Source of the DNA: a virus
Reading direction: 5' to 3' (one strand)
DNA: 36,155 bases
IMG/VR virus record: IMGVR_UViG_3300036851_000173
Span: 1-36,155 of that record
In this document: positions 20,029 to 26,887 of the stretch, piece after piece
Numbering within the stretch: position 1 is the first letter of the stretch
Layout: each line of letters begins with the position of its first letter
Notes under the pieces: model-generated
The model's database searches: none
The model's input: the letters and a program-made list of their open reading frames with translations, nothing else
Told to the model about the DNA's origin: nothing
Made by a program: the position numbers and the translations under genes

Positions 20029-20067
20029 CCCACAATCGCGGCTCAGGTCATTGCACGAGGAGGTAGC

Positions 20068-20694
20068 ATGCCACCGGAAGATCAGGGCACGGGCGCACCT
20101 GCGACGGGCGCACCCGATGGCGCGAAGCCAGGCCCGGGGTCGGGATCAGGGACAGCTCCAGCGACAGGTACACCGCCGGCAGCTCCAGGGAGCGCATCGC
20201 CCGCGACGGGCGAGGAGCCGCTCGGGGATGGCGGCAAGGCAGCACTCGAGGCGGAACGGGCCTCCCGGCGCGATGCCGAGAAGCAGCTCCGGGACGCCGG
20301 CTTCGTGAAGCAGGGCGACAAGTGGGTCAACACGGCCCAGATGTCCGAGATCGAGAAGCGCGAGGCGCGGATCAAGGAGCTGGAGAACGAGCAGGCCGGC
20401 GCATCGGCCAGAGAGAGGGAGCGGAACCTCCGAGTCGCGGCGATCGAGTCCGCGACGACGCTCAAGTTCCGGAACCCGTCCCTGGCCTGGCGGCTCCTCG
20501 ATCCGGCCGAGGTCAAGTACGAGGACGACGGGACGCCGAAGAACGTCGAGTCGCTCCTCAAGAAGATCGCTGAGGCCGAGCCCTACCTGGTCAGCGCCAG
20601 CGGGTCCGACTTCGGTGGCGGCAACCGAGGCAAGACGCCGGGACAGGCACCTTCGATGGACGAGCTGCTCAGGGCTGCGGCCCGCGGCGGCTGA
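20068..20694 (+). CDS. capsid scaffolding protein
   Basis: The 208-residue product begins MPPEDQGTGAPATGAPDG at ATG 20068, after GAGGAGGTAGC. An Ala/Pro/Gly-rich N-terminal part precedes a long charged coiled-coil (LEAERASRRDAEKQLRDAGF, about 62-81; then IEKREARIKELENEQAG). The C-terminus has a separate helical segment (SMDELLRAAARGG). Coiled-coil proteins placed between portal and capsid genes are scaffolds that guide shell assembly and then leave. A separate protease was not found nearby, so scaffold removal without cleavage is likely. Confidence 0.8.
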   Translation: MPPEDQGTGAPATGAPDGAKPGPGSGSGTAPATGTPPAAPGSASPATGEEPLGDGGKAALEAERASRRDAEKQLRDAGFVKQGDKWVNTAQMSEIEKREARIKELENEQAGASARERERNLRVAAIESATTLKFRNPSLAWRLLDPAEVKYEDDGTPKNVESLLKKIAEAEPYLVSASGSDFGGGNRGKTPGQAPSMDELLRAAARGG

Positions 20695-20701
20695 CCGATC
20701 C

Positions 20702-20746
20702 CCTCCAGGCGAGGGCGGCGGATCGGGCCCCTGACTCGCCTGGAGG
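20702..20746 (+). promoter_or_regulatory. inverted repeat over the capsid ribosome binding site
   Basis: CCTCCAGGCGAG (20702-20713) and CTCGCCTGGAGG (20735-20746) are perfect 12-bp inverted arms around a 21-nt loop. The right arm contains the GGAGG Shine-Dalgarno site for the capsid GTG at 20753. If formed in RNA, this hairpin would hide the ribosome binding site, so capsid translation could depend on unfolding, for example by a ribosome leaving the scaffold gene. Confidence 0.55.
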
Positions 20747-20752
20747 AACACC

Positions 20753-21739
20753 GTGGGAGAGTTCATTAGCCGCGCGGACGCGCTCTCGCTGATCCGAGAG
20801 CAGAACGCGACGGAGATCTGGCAGGCGGCGGTCCAGTCGTCTGCGGCCCTGCGGAGCTTCCGCCGGGTCAACATGGGCAAGAAGATCAGCAACTACCCGA
20901 CGATCGGCTCGATCCCCGAGGCCAGCTTCGTCTCGGGTGAGGACGCGGACGACGCGAACAGCCGCAAGCCCGTCACTTCGATGAAGTGGGGCAACCGGAA
21001 GCTCGTGGCCGAGGAGATCGCCGGCATCGTCGTGATCCCGGAGAACGTCATCCTCGACGCCGAGAGCGAGTTCTCGCTCTGGGGCGAGGTCCGGCCCCGG
21101 ATCGCGGAGGCGGTCGGGCGCACCCTCGACGGCGCCGTGTTCTTCGGCGTCAACGCCCCGTCGACCTGGCCGGCCGGTCTCGTGCCGACGTCGATCGCCG
21201 TGGGCAACGTCGTCACCGAGGGGACCACGATCCCCGAGGGCGCCGGCGCCCAGAACGACCTGGCAGCGGACGTCTCGGCCACCTTCGGCGTGGTCGAGGA
21301 CGACGGCTACGACCCCCGCGCGGCCTACGGCCGGCGGTCGCTCGCCCGGCGTCTCCGCGGTCTCCGTGACGCGAACAACGCCCCGATCTACGTCCAGACG
21401 CTGGCCGAGGACGGGTCGCGGATCGCCACGATCGACCAGGCGACGTTCTACCCCGTGATGAACGGGTCCTGGGACAACAGCGAAGCGACCATGCTCTGCG
21501 GCGACCCGGACTACGCGATCCTGGGCATCCGGCAGGACATCGAGTACAAGTTCCTCGACCAGGCAGCCGTCACGATCGGTGGCGAGCTGGTCTCCCTGGC
21601 GGAGAACGACCTGCTCGGCCTCCGGTTCAAGATGCGCGTGGGCTTCCAGACCGCGGAGACCATGACCGCCGTCAACCCCCAGGCATCGGGCGAGGGACGG
21701 GCCTACCCGTTCGCCGTCCTCCAGCCGGCCGGCAGCTAA
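20753..21739 (+). CDS. major capsid protein, HK97 fold
   Basis: The 328-residue product forms the shell. Its N-terminal arm (MGEFISRADALSLIREQ) leads into SFRRVNMGKKISNYPTIGSI, the capsid-type start of the E-loop and P-domain. LVAEEIAGIVVIPENVILDA (P-domain spine), LDGAVFFGVNAPSTWPAG (A-domain) and TMLCGDPDYAILGI follow. The size and pattern match the Phage_capsid family without an N-terminal delta domain, consistent with a separate scaffold gene. The GTG start follows GGAGGAACACC. The flanking inverted repeats are described separately. Confidence 0.85.
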   Translation: MGEFISRADALSLIREQNATEIWQAAVQSSAALRSFRRVNMGKKISNYPTIGSIPEASFVSGEDADDANSRKPVTSMKWGNRKLVAEEIAGIVVIPENVILDAESEFSLWGEVRPRIAEAVGRTLDGAVFFGVNAPSTWPAGLVPTSIAVGNVVTEGTTIPEGAGAQNDLAADVSATFGVVEDDGYDPRAAYGRRSLARRLRGLRDANNAPIYVQTLAEDGSRIATIDQATFYPVMNGSWDNSEATMLCGDPDYAILGIRQDIEYKFLDQAAVTIGGELVSLAENDLLGLRFKMRVGFQTAETMTAVNPQASGEGRAYPFAVLQPAGS

Positions 21740-21754
21740 CCCCTTCCCGGGCCA

Positions 21755-21790
21755 GCGCGAGGCGGGAGCCCGACCACTCCCGCCTCGCGC
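21755..21790 (+). terminator. perfect 14-bp hairpin downstream of the capsid gene
   Basis: GCGCGAGGCGGGAG (21755-21768) and CTCCCGCCTCGCGC (21777-21790) are exact inverted arms around an 8-nt loop, 15 bases after the capsid stop codon. There is no T-tract, so a typical rho-independent terminator is not shown. It could be a pause site, a partial terminator or a 3'-end stabiliser that favours the abundant capsid mRNA over downstream genes. Confidence 0.5.
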
Positions 21791-21817
21791 CCCTGATCCA
21801 CCGGAGGAGGTGCTGCC

Positions 21818-22327
21818 GTGTCCACGGTCTCGATCGTCACGCCCGAGGAGGTCGACGCGCTGATCGCGCATGGGCTTCCGGAGGAGGATCTCCTCGTTCT
21901 CATCGCCCGCGAGGAGGACCGCCTGGCGATGCGCCTGGGCACGCCCCTCACCGGGTCCGTCGAGCTGACGCTCCGGCCAGGCCGGACGTTCGATCCCCTT
22001 CTCCTGCCGCGCATGCCCGTCCCGGACAGCGTGACCGTCTCCGATGACGATGGCGCGGTCGACGTCGATGTCGCCGGCGCGGTCGTCACCCGCCGGACCG
22101 GCTTCTGGTCCACCCCGACCACCGTGGCCTTCGAGCTCGGGGACGTCTCCGAGATCAAGGGCGCGATCATCGACCTGATCCGGCTGACCCTGACCGCCAG
22201 CCCGTACCTCCAGGAGTCCGCCGAGGGCCACTCCTCCACGCGCTCCGGCACCGTTGAGCGCAACCGGGCCCAGATCATCGCCCAGCTCAACCCCCATCGC
22301 CGGCGCTCCGTGTCGGTGCCGATGTGA
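21818..22327 (+). CDS. head-tail connector protein (gp6-like)
   Basis: The 169-residue product begins MSTVSIVTPEEVDALIAHGL at GTG 21818 after GGAGGAGG. It has the connector layout: a helical N-terminal part (PEEDLLVLIAREEDRLAMRL, 21-40), a beta section (GSVELTLRPGRTFDPLLLPR) and a second helical part (EIKGAIIDLIRLTLTASPYL). These proteins form the ring under the portal that accepts the tail. The family call is by layout and genome position, which is fairly secure. Confidence 0.7.
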   Translation: MSTVSIVTPEEVDALIAHGLPEEDLLVLIAREEDRLAMRLGTPLTGSVELTLRPGRTFDPLLLPRMPVPDSVTVSDDDGAVDVDVAGAVVTRRTGFWSTPTTVAFELGDVSEIKGAIIDLIRLTLTASPYLQESAEGHSSTRSGTVERNRAQIIAQLNPHRRRSVSVPM

Positions 22328-22776
22328 CCACGAGCCGGGTCGCGGTCATCGACGCCGTGCGCGGGATCATCCCCCTCGCGGAGGGCATGACCGCGGACGA
22401 GACGTGCGCCGAGCCGGCCCGCGTTCAGCCCGGGCGCCTGTACGCCTGGCCGCGCCGGTTCGCTCCCCAGAAGCTGGAGGAGGATCGCGGCCGCTGGGAC
22501 GAGGCCGATCTCCGGATCAGGATGGTCTGGACCGTGCCGGCGAAGGGCGAGCCGCGAGCGCCGAACCGCGATCGCCAGATCAGCGAGCAGCTCGACGCGG
22601 TGGTCTCGACGATCCACGCGAAGGTCCAGGCCCACCGTCGAGACACGCTCTGGTGGGACCTGTACGTCGAGCAGGTGATCTACGACGCCATCCGGAGCGA
22701 CGTGGCCCGAGGCGTCGCGGTCGACCTGGTGGCCAGGCTCAACGAGCCCTTCGATGCGGCGGGGAGCGGCTCGTGA
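22324..22776 (+). CDS. probable tail terminator / neck protein
   Basis: The 150-residue product starts at GTG 22324 (GTGA). A helical N-terminus (VAVIDAVRGIIPLAEGMTAD) is followed by a central strand set (DLRIRMVWTVPAKGEPRAP) and a C-terminal helix-rich stretch (ISEQLDAVVSTIHAKVQA). Its size and position after the connector fit a neck or tail terminator protein, which closes the tail tube. No specific family was recognised. It is followed at once by the glycan enzymes, so the neck genes are interrupted by that cassette. Confidence 0.6.
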   Translation: MTTSRVAVIDAVRGIIPLAEGMTADETCAEPARVQPGRLYAWPRRFAPQKLEEDRGRWDEADLRIRMVWTVPAKGEPRAPNRDRQISEQLDAVVSTIHAKVQAHRRDTLWWDLYVEQVIYDAIRSDVARGVAVDLVARLNEPFDAAGSGS

Positions 22777-23780
22777 CGCCGATCGACGTCCTGGCCGGCG
22801 AGTGGCACTTCGCGGAGCACCTCGCGCCCGTCTACCTGGCGCTGCCGGAGGAGCGCCGTGGGCGGTTCATGCACCGCGGGAACCGCGACATGATGGGCCA
22901 GATCAGGACCCGGATGGGCCGGCACGGCATCAAGTCGACGCTCTCCAGCGAGAACAACCCCGTCCTGGTGGCGAGCTGGGGCGACTTCCGGCGGGCCCAG
23001 CGCGAGAACCGAACGCGCATCGCGCTCATGGAGCACGGCGCCGGCCAGAGCTACCACGGCGACGCCCGGGCGATCGCCGCGAACTCCTCGAGCTACGCCG
23101 GCGGGCCCAACCGCTACGCGGACCTGTTCCTGCACCCTGGCGACGATCCGGCGGGCCGCGATCGAGCGCGCTACCCGAAGGCCCGCGTCGAGGTCATCGG
23201 CTCGCCCTTCCTGGACATCATGCCCAGGCACGAGCCGGAGCCGGAGCCGGTCGTCGCCGTGACCTTCCACTTCAACTGCCAGGTCGTCGCGGAGACGCGG
23301 CCGGCGCTGCCGCACTTCCGGGCCGCGGTCGCGGAGCTGGCGAAGCACGTCAAGGTCATCGGCCACGGGCACCCGCGCATCCTGGAGCAGCTCGTCCCCT
23401 GGTATCAGCGCATGGGCATCGAGGTCGTGGGCTCCTTCGATGAGGTGGCGCGGCGAGCGAACGTCCTGGTGGCCGACAACACGAGCGTCCTGTTCGCGTT
23501 CGCGGCGAGTGGCCGGCCCGTCGTGGTCCTGAACCCGCCCTGGTATCGCCGGCACGTCAACCATGGCCTCCGGTTCTGGGATGCCGCGGACGTCGGCGTG
23601 AACGTGGCCAGGCCGGGCGATCTCGTGGCCGCGGTACATGAGGCGCTGGAGGACAACGCGGCCCGTCAGCGGGCCCGTGAGGCGGCCGTGAGCCTCGTCT
23701 ACGCGCATCGCACCGGCGCCGCGGCCAGGGCCGCGGAGGTGCTCCTCGATTGGACGGCCGACATGGCGGTGGCCGCGTGA
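22773..23780 (+). CDS. CDP-glycerol glycerophosphotransferase-like transferase (GT-B fold)
   Basis: The 335-residue product starts at GTG 22773 (GTGA). It shows the two-domain GT-B layout: IALMEHGAGQSYHG (83-96, the nucleotide-facing loop of CDP-glycerol glycerophosphotransferases), the linker VVAVTFHFNCQVVAE, and GHGHPRILEQL. ANVLVADNTSVLFAFAASGR then matches the signature of the same family (D-x-S-S-x-x-F-x-F). Family members add glycerol-phosphate or related groups to teichoic acid or glycans, but many GT-B enzymes share this fold, so the donor is unknown. It starts the three-gene glycan cassette. Confidence 0.75.
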   Translation: MTPIDVLAGEWHFAEHLAPVYLALPEERRGRFMHRGNRDMMGQIRTRMGRHGIKSTLSSENNPVLVASWGDFRRAQRENRTRIALMEHGAGQSYHGDARAIAANSSSYAGGPNRYADLFLHPGDDPAGRDRARYPKARVEVIGSPFLDIMPRHEPEPEPVVAVTFHFNCQVVAETRPALPHFRAAVAELAKHVKVIGHGHPRILEQLVPWYQRMGIEVVGSFDEVARRANVLVADNTSVLFAFAASGRPVVVLNPPWYRRHVNHGLRFWDAADVGVNVARPGDLVAAVHEALEDNAARQRAREAAVSLVYAHRTGAAARAAEVLLDWTADMAVAA

Positions 23781-24445
23781 CGCCGGCGCTCGTCCCGTGG
23801 CGCCCCGGGGATCCGCACCGCGAGCGGAGCTGGGCCCTGACCCGTCGCTCCTGGGAGCGCCATGGCTTCCGGATCGTCACGGGCGACACCCCCGGGCCCT
23901 TCTCACGCGCCGGCGCCCGGAACGCTGCCGCGGAAGCTGCCGGCCCCTGGGCGGTGGCCGTGTTCGTGGACGCTGACACGATCGTCCGTGACGCCGGCCC
24001 CGTCCGCGAGGCCGTCGCGCTGGCCACGGAGACCGGCGGCGTCGTCGTGCCGCACGACCAGTACGTCGGGCTGTCCGCCGGCGGCACGCGGCTCGTCCTG
24101 GCCGGCCGCGAGGAAGGCTGGTCGATGGTCGCCAGGCGGAAGGAGAACAGCCCCCTCGGCGTCCTGGTGATCGCCCGACCGGCCTGGGAGACCCTGGGCG
24201 GGTTCGATGAGCGGTTCACGGGCTGGGGCGGCGAGGACGGCGCGTTCCTGCGAGCAGCTCGCACCCTCGTCGACGTCCAGCGGCTCCCGGGCGAGATCGT
24301 CCACCTCTGGCACCCGATCGCCGGCGACAAGCTGGCGAAGGTCAAGCGCCCGCCCGAGCTGGCCTTCCGGTACGGCGCCGCGGAGGGCGACCCGGTGGCC
24401 ATGCTCGCCATCCTCGCGGAGCGTCGCGGGGAGGAGGCCGCGTGA
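23777..24445 (+). CDS. GT-A glycosyltransferase
   Basis: The 222-residue product from GTG 23777 has FSRAGARNAAAEAAG (42-56) and AVFVDADTIV (61-70), with the D-x-D metal site at 65-67. FDERFTGWGGEDGAFLRAAR (143-162) is the typical acceptor-site motif of galactosyltransferase-like GT-A enzymes. It would transfer a sugar from a nucleotide donor with inversion or retention unknown. GTGA overlaps on both sides tie it to its neighbours. The start lies at the stop of the GT-B gene. Confidence 0.85.
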   Translation: MTPALVPWRPGDPHRERSWALTRRSWERHGFRIVTGDTPGPFSRAGARNAAAEAAGPWAVAVFVDADTIVRDAGPVREAVALATETGGVVVPHDQYVGLSAGGTRLVLAGREEGWSMVARRKENSPLGVLVIARPAWETLGGFDERFTGWGGEDGAFLRAARTLVDVQRLPGEIVHLWHPIAGDKLAKVKRPPELAFRYGAAEGDPVAMLAILAERRGEEAA

Positions 24446-25152
24446 GGACGTACTGGTACAACCGCGTGAGCAACTTCGGGGACGCGATGGCGCCGCTCCT
24501 CATGGAGCGCCTGGGCATCCCGGCCGAGTGGGCGCCGCCGGCCCGGGCCGAGATCGTCACGGCCGGCTCGATCCTGTCGCAGCTCCCGCACCACTACCGG
24601 GGGATCGTCCTGGGCTCAGGGCTCATCGCGGCCGATCGTGGGGCGAGTCTGGCCCGGGCCCGGGTCCTGGCCGTCCGGGGCGCGCTCACGCGCGATCGCC
24701 TGGGGCTTCCTCGAGGTACGTTCCTCGCGGACCCGGGCATCCTGGCGCCGTTCCTCATGCCGGTCGGGGCGCCGGAGCGCGCCGGCGTCGTCGTGGCGCC
24801 GCACTACGTCGACCAGGACCTTCGGGCCCGCTACCCGGACGGCTGGCTCCTGGACGTGACCGCCCACCCGGTGGACGTCCTGGCCGACCTGAACGGGGCG
24901 GACCTGGTGATAACCAGCTCCCTCCACGTCGCCATCGCCGCGGACGCGCTGGGCATCCTGCACGTCGTGGAGCCTCACCCGAAGGTGATCGGCGGGCTGT
25001 TCAAGTTCGAGGACTACGCTTCGGCGTTCGGGATGGGCTTCGAACCTGGCATCCCGCGGCTCACCCCGCGAGGCATCATGGAGGCCCGTCAGGACGAGCT
25101 GCGCGACTACTATCTGTCGCTCGTGCCGACCAACAGGAGGGCCATCGCGTGA
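24442..25152 (+). CDS. polysaccharide pyruvyl transferase
   Basis: The 236-residue product starts at GTG 24442 (GTGA). Family landmarks (PF04230) are NFGDAMAPLL (11-20), AVRGALTRDRLGLP (77-90), DPGILAPF (97-104) and DLVITSSLHVAIAADALGI (154-172). These enzymes add a pyruvate ketal, from phosphoenolpyruvate, to a terminal sugar, as on capsular or secondary cell-wall polymers. Here it follows two glycosyltransferases inside the structural operon, so its likely substrate is the sugar those enzymes add. No signal peptide, so it acts in the cytoplasm. Confidence 0.85.
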   Translation: MRTYWYNRVSNFGDAMAPLLMERLGIPAEWAPPARAEIVTAGSILSQLPHHYRGIVLGSGLIAADRGASLARARVLAVRGALTRDRLGLPRGTFLADPGILAPFLMPVGAPERAGVVVAPHYVDQDLRARYPDGWLLDVTAHPVDVLADLNGADLVITSSLHVAIAADALGILHVVEPHPKVIGGLFKFEDYASAFGMGFEPGIPRLTPRGIMEARQDELRDYYLSLVPTNRRAIA

Positions 25153-25487
25153 TCGAGTTCCGGAGCGAGCATCGGTCGCTGGCGAGGGATCGCCAGCCGT
25201 TCCAGTTCGTCGACGGCAGGATCGTCGTGGACGAGGAGGGCGCCGCGAAGCTCCGGCGGCTCGCCAACCGCAAGCCGTACCTCGGCATCGTCGAGATCGG
25301 GCCGGTCAAGCCGGCGAAGAAGGTCAAGGAGGCCAAGGCGTCGAGCTCGACGCCCGCGCCGGCACCGGCACCCGAGCCGGAGCCGTTCCTGGAGCCCGGG
25401 CCCGCCCCGGTGGAGCCGGCCATCCCGGTAGACGACACCGGCACGGGCGCGGGCCCGGCCTCGAGCGACGACCAGACCAACGGGTAG
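25149..25487 (+). CDS. small tail-region protein with Pro/Ala-rich tail
   Basis: The 112-residue product begins MIEFRSEHRSLARDRQPFQF at GTG 25149. The first 55 residues contain FVDGRIVVDEEGAAKLRRLA and a beta hairpin-like end. The rest is low-complexity (APAPAPEPEPFLEPGPAPVE). Short proteins with this FRS...FVDG start and a disordered tail commonly sit just before the major tail protein in actinobacterial siphoviruses, but no biochemical role is known. It is coupled by GTGA to the pyruvyl transferase gene. Confidence 0.6.
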   Translation: MIEFRSEHRSLARDRQPFQFVDGRIVVDEEGAAKLRRLANRKPYLGIVEIGPVKPAKKVKEAKASSSTPAPAPAPEPEPFLEPGPAPVEPAIPVDDTGTGAGPASSDDQTNG

Positions 25488-25499
25488 AGGAGGATCACG

Positions 25500-25940
25500 G
25501 TGGCACTCACGAAGTTCCTGGCGCGGGATCTCGTCATCGAGATCCTGGACCCCGCATCGGGCGGGGACTACACGGAGATCAAGGGTCTGGAGACCCTCTC
25601 CCACAGCCCGTCGTCCACGAAGGCGGACACGACCGACTTCGAAGGCGGCGGACGCAAGAGCCACCTGGTGGCGGAGCGCGGCGACGAGTGGACCCTCTCC
25701 GGCTTCAAGCTGGAGGACGTGGCCACCGGCGAGGGCGACCCTGGCCAGGTGCTCGTCGAGGAGCTGGGCGAGAAGATCAGCTTCGAAAGCCTCGGGCAGT
25801 TCCGGATCACGAGCCCCGGCGGCAACCAGATCGAGTTCCAGGCGTCCGCGGAGGTCACGAAGCCCGGCGGCGGGCACAACGACCCGGCGGCGTGGGGGGC
25901 CAAGCTGGAGGTCTCAGGCGCGATCACGCGAGGTAGCTGA
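25500..25940 (+). CDS. major tail tube protein
   Basis: The 146-residue product begins MALTKFLARDLVIEILDPAS at GTG 25500 after GAGGAGGATCAC. It alternates strands with a core (ETLSHSPSSTKADTTDFEGG, then EWTLSGFKLEDVATGEGDPG) and ends LEVSGAITRGS. The pattern (T-x-x-T-D-F-x-x-G-G near a hairpin) resembles siphovirus tube proteins. The position, before the tail-assembly chaperones, agrees. Many copies stack into the tail tube. Confidence 0.75.
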   Translation: MALTKFLARDLVIEILDPASGGDYTEIKGLETLSHSPSSTKADTTDFEGGGRKSHLVAERGDEWTLSGFKLEDVATGEGDPGQVLVEELGEKISFESLGQFRITSPGGNQIEFQASAEVTKPGGGHNDPAAWGAKLEVSGAITRGS

Positions 25941-25942
25941 TC

Positions 25943-26284
25943 GTGCCGACGATCGACTTTGATGCCTTCCGGGCGGAGCGTTCGGCCGAGCCGATCGTCC
26001 TCCGCCTGGGAGGCGAGGACTACGAGCTTCCGCCGGCGCTGCCCGCTTCGATCGCGCTGGACCTGATCCGGCTGCGGAAGGAGAAGGGCGACACGGCGGA
26101 GGTTCCACCCGACGAGATCGAGCGGTTCGCACGGCTGATCCTCGGGGCGAAGGGTGAGGAGATCATCGGGAAGGTCTCCATCGACGAGCTGGGCACGCTG
26201 CTCGTCAGGCTCCTCGGGGTCTATTCACCCCCAAACCCGGCCAGCCCGGCGGAGACGAAGGAGAAGGAGCCAGCTTCTCCCTGA
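25943..26284 (+). CDS. tail assembly chaperone, short form
   Basis: The 113-residue product from GTG 25943 begins MPTIDFDAFRAERSAEPIVL. It contains VLRLGGEDYELPPALPASIA (19-38), a helical middle (LDLIRLRKEKGDTAEVPPDE) and IERFARLILGAKGEEIIGKV. This is the upstream, gpG-like chaperone that guides the tape measure before the tube forms. It has a slippery site at 26230-26236 near its end, where some ribosomes shift back one frame to make the long form. The TGA is at 26282-26284. Confidence 0.8.
   Translation: MPTIDFDAFRAERSAEPIVLRLGGEDYELPPALPASIALDLIRLRKEKGDTAEVPPDEIERFARLILGAKGEEIIGKVSIDELGTLLVRLLGVYSPPNPASPAETKEKEPASP
26230..26236 (+). promoter_or_regulatory. -1 ribosomal frameshift site CCCAAAC
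   Basis: In the chaperone frame the codons are CCC CCA AAC, giving the heptamer C-CCA-AAC, which fits X-XXY-YYZ. Both tRNAs can re-pair one base back on CCC and AAA. The frame entered is open for 126 more codons. Programmed -1 shifting between two tail chaperones is a conserved property of long-tailed phages. A downstream stimulatory structure was not identified by eye. Confidence 0.7.
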
Positions 26285-26616
26285 TCGAGAGCTGGGCCCT
26301 CATCGAAGCGGACTTCCTCCGGGAGTACCGCATCAATCTCGTCCGGGCGCTGGAGGGCATGTCGTGGCGACGGTTCATGGTCCTGGTTCGCGGGCTCTCA
26401 CCGAACGCGGCGACCGTGACGGCGCTGCGGATCGGGCACGTCTCGCGCGGCCGGAAGGTCGACGTGATGCGGACGCCGGAGGAGGCGCAGCGCGCCTTCG
26501 ATCGACTGTTCCCGCCCCGCCGGCGGAGGCGACCGAGTGACCGTCCGGATCACGCGGGTCGACTGGCATCCCGAGCGAGCGATCGCCGCGGTCGAGCGCG
26601 CGCGCCGGCAGGGTAA
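26236..26616 (+). CDS. tail assembly chaperone, frameshift extension (gpGT-like)
   Basis: This is the downstream part of the -1 frameshift product, joined to the first 98 residues of the short chaperone to give about 224 residues. It begins PGQPGGDEGEGASFSLIESW, then a helical domain (ALIEADFLREYRINLVRALE, about 18-37), MSWRRFMVLVRGLSPNAATV and EEAQRAFDRLFPPRRRRRP. It has no good start of its own near the junction. The last 80 nt overlap the next gene; this tail looks like shadow sequence and may not be natural. Confidence 0.65.
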   Translation, partial: PGQPGGDEGEGASFSLIESWALIEADFLREYRINLVRALEGMSWRRFMVLVRGLSPNAATVTALRIGHVSRGRKVDVMRTPEEAQRAFDRLFPPRRRRRPSDRPDHAGRLASRASDRRGRARAPAG

Positions 26617-26887
26617 TCGCCGGGCCGCGGAGCGGGTCCTCGATCGTGCGTCCGGCCTGGCGCCGCGACGGACCGGCTTCCTGGCCGGCAGCGGCGTCAT
26701 TGAGGATGACGGCGACGACGTGAGCGTGGGCTTCGGAGCCGAGTACGCGCCCGTGCTCCACGCTCACCCGGAGTGGCACTACCAGGGAGGCCGGGACGCC
26801 CGGTGGCTGGAGACGGCCCTCGAGCAGGAGGGCTCTGACGCGCTGGGCGCCTGGGCCGGCGAGATCAGGGCGGAGATCGGCCTGTGA
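26537..26887 (+). CDS. HK97-gp10-like protein (tail completion / minor virion protein)
   Basis: The 116-residue product from GTG 26537 begins MTVRITRVDWHPERAIAAVE. The C-terminal half (LAPRRTGFLAGSGVIEDDGD, VSVGFGAEYAPVLHAHPEWH) is the layout I associate with HK97 gp10-type proteins, which close the head-tail joint. Such genes normally lie upstream of the tail tube gene; here it lies after the chaperones and before the tape measure. The alternative is an unrelated tail protein that shares the motif. Confidence 0.6.
   Translation: MTVRITRVDWHPERAIAAVERARRQGNRRAAERVLDRASGLAPRRTGFLAGSGVIEDDGDDVSVGFGAEYAPVLHAHPEWHYQGGRDARWLETALEQEGSDALGAWAGEIRAEIGL

Noticed and set aside
20008-20036. TCGCCA-17-CACAAT promoter-like pair before the scaffold gene
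   Set aside because: Weak match overlapping the portal 3' end. No supporting motif or divergent arrangement; operonic transcription explains expression.
21176-21185. Ten-base match GGTCTCGTGC to the leader motif inside the capsid gene
   Set aside because: It lies within coding sequence, lacks promoter elements, and one short match in 36 kb of GC-rich DNA is not unexpected.
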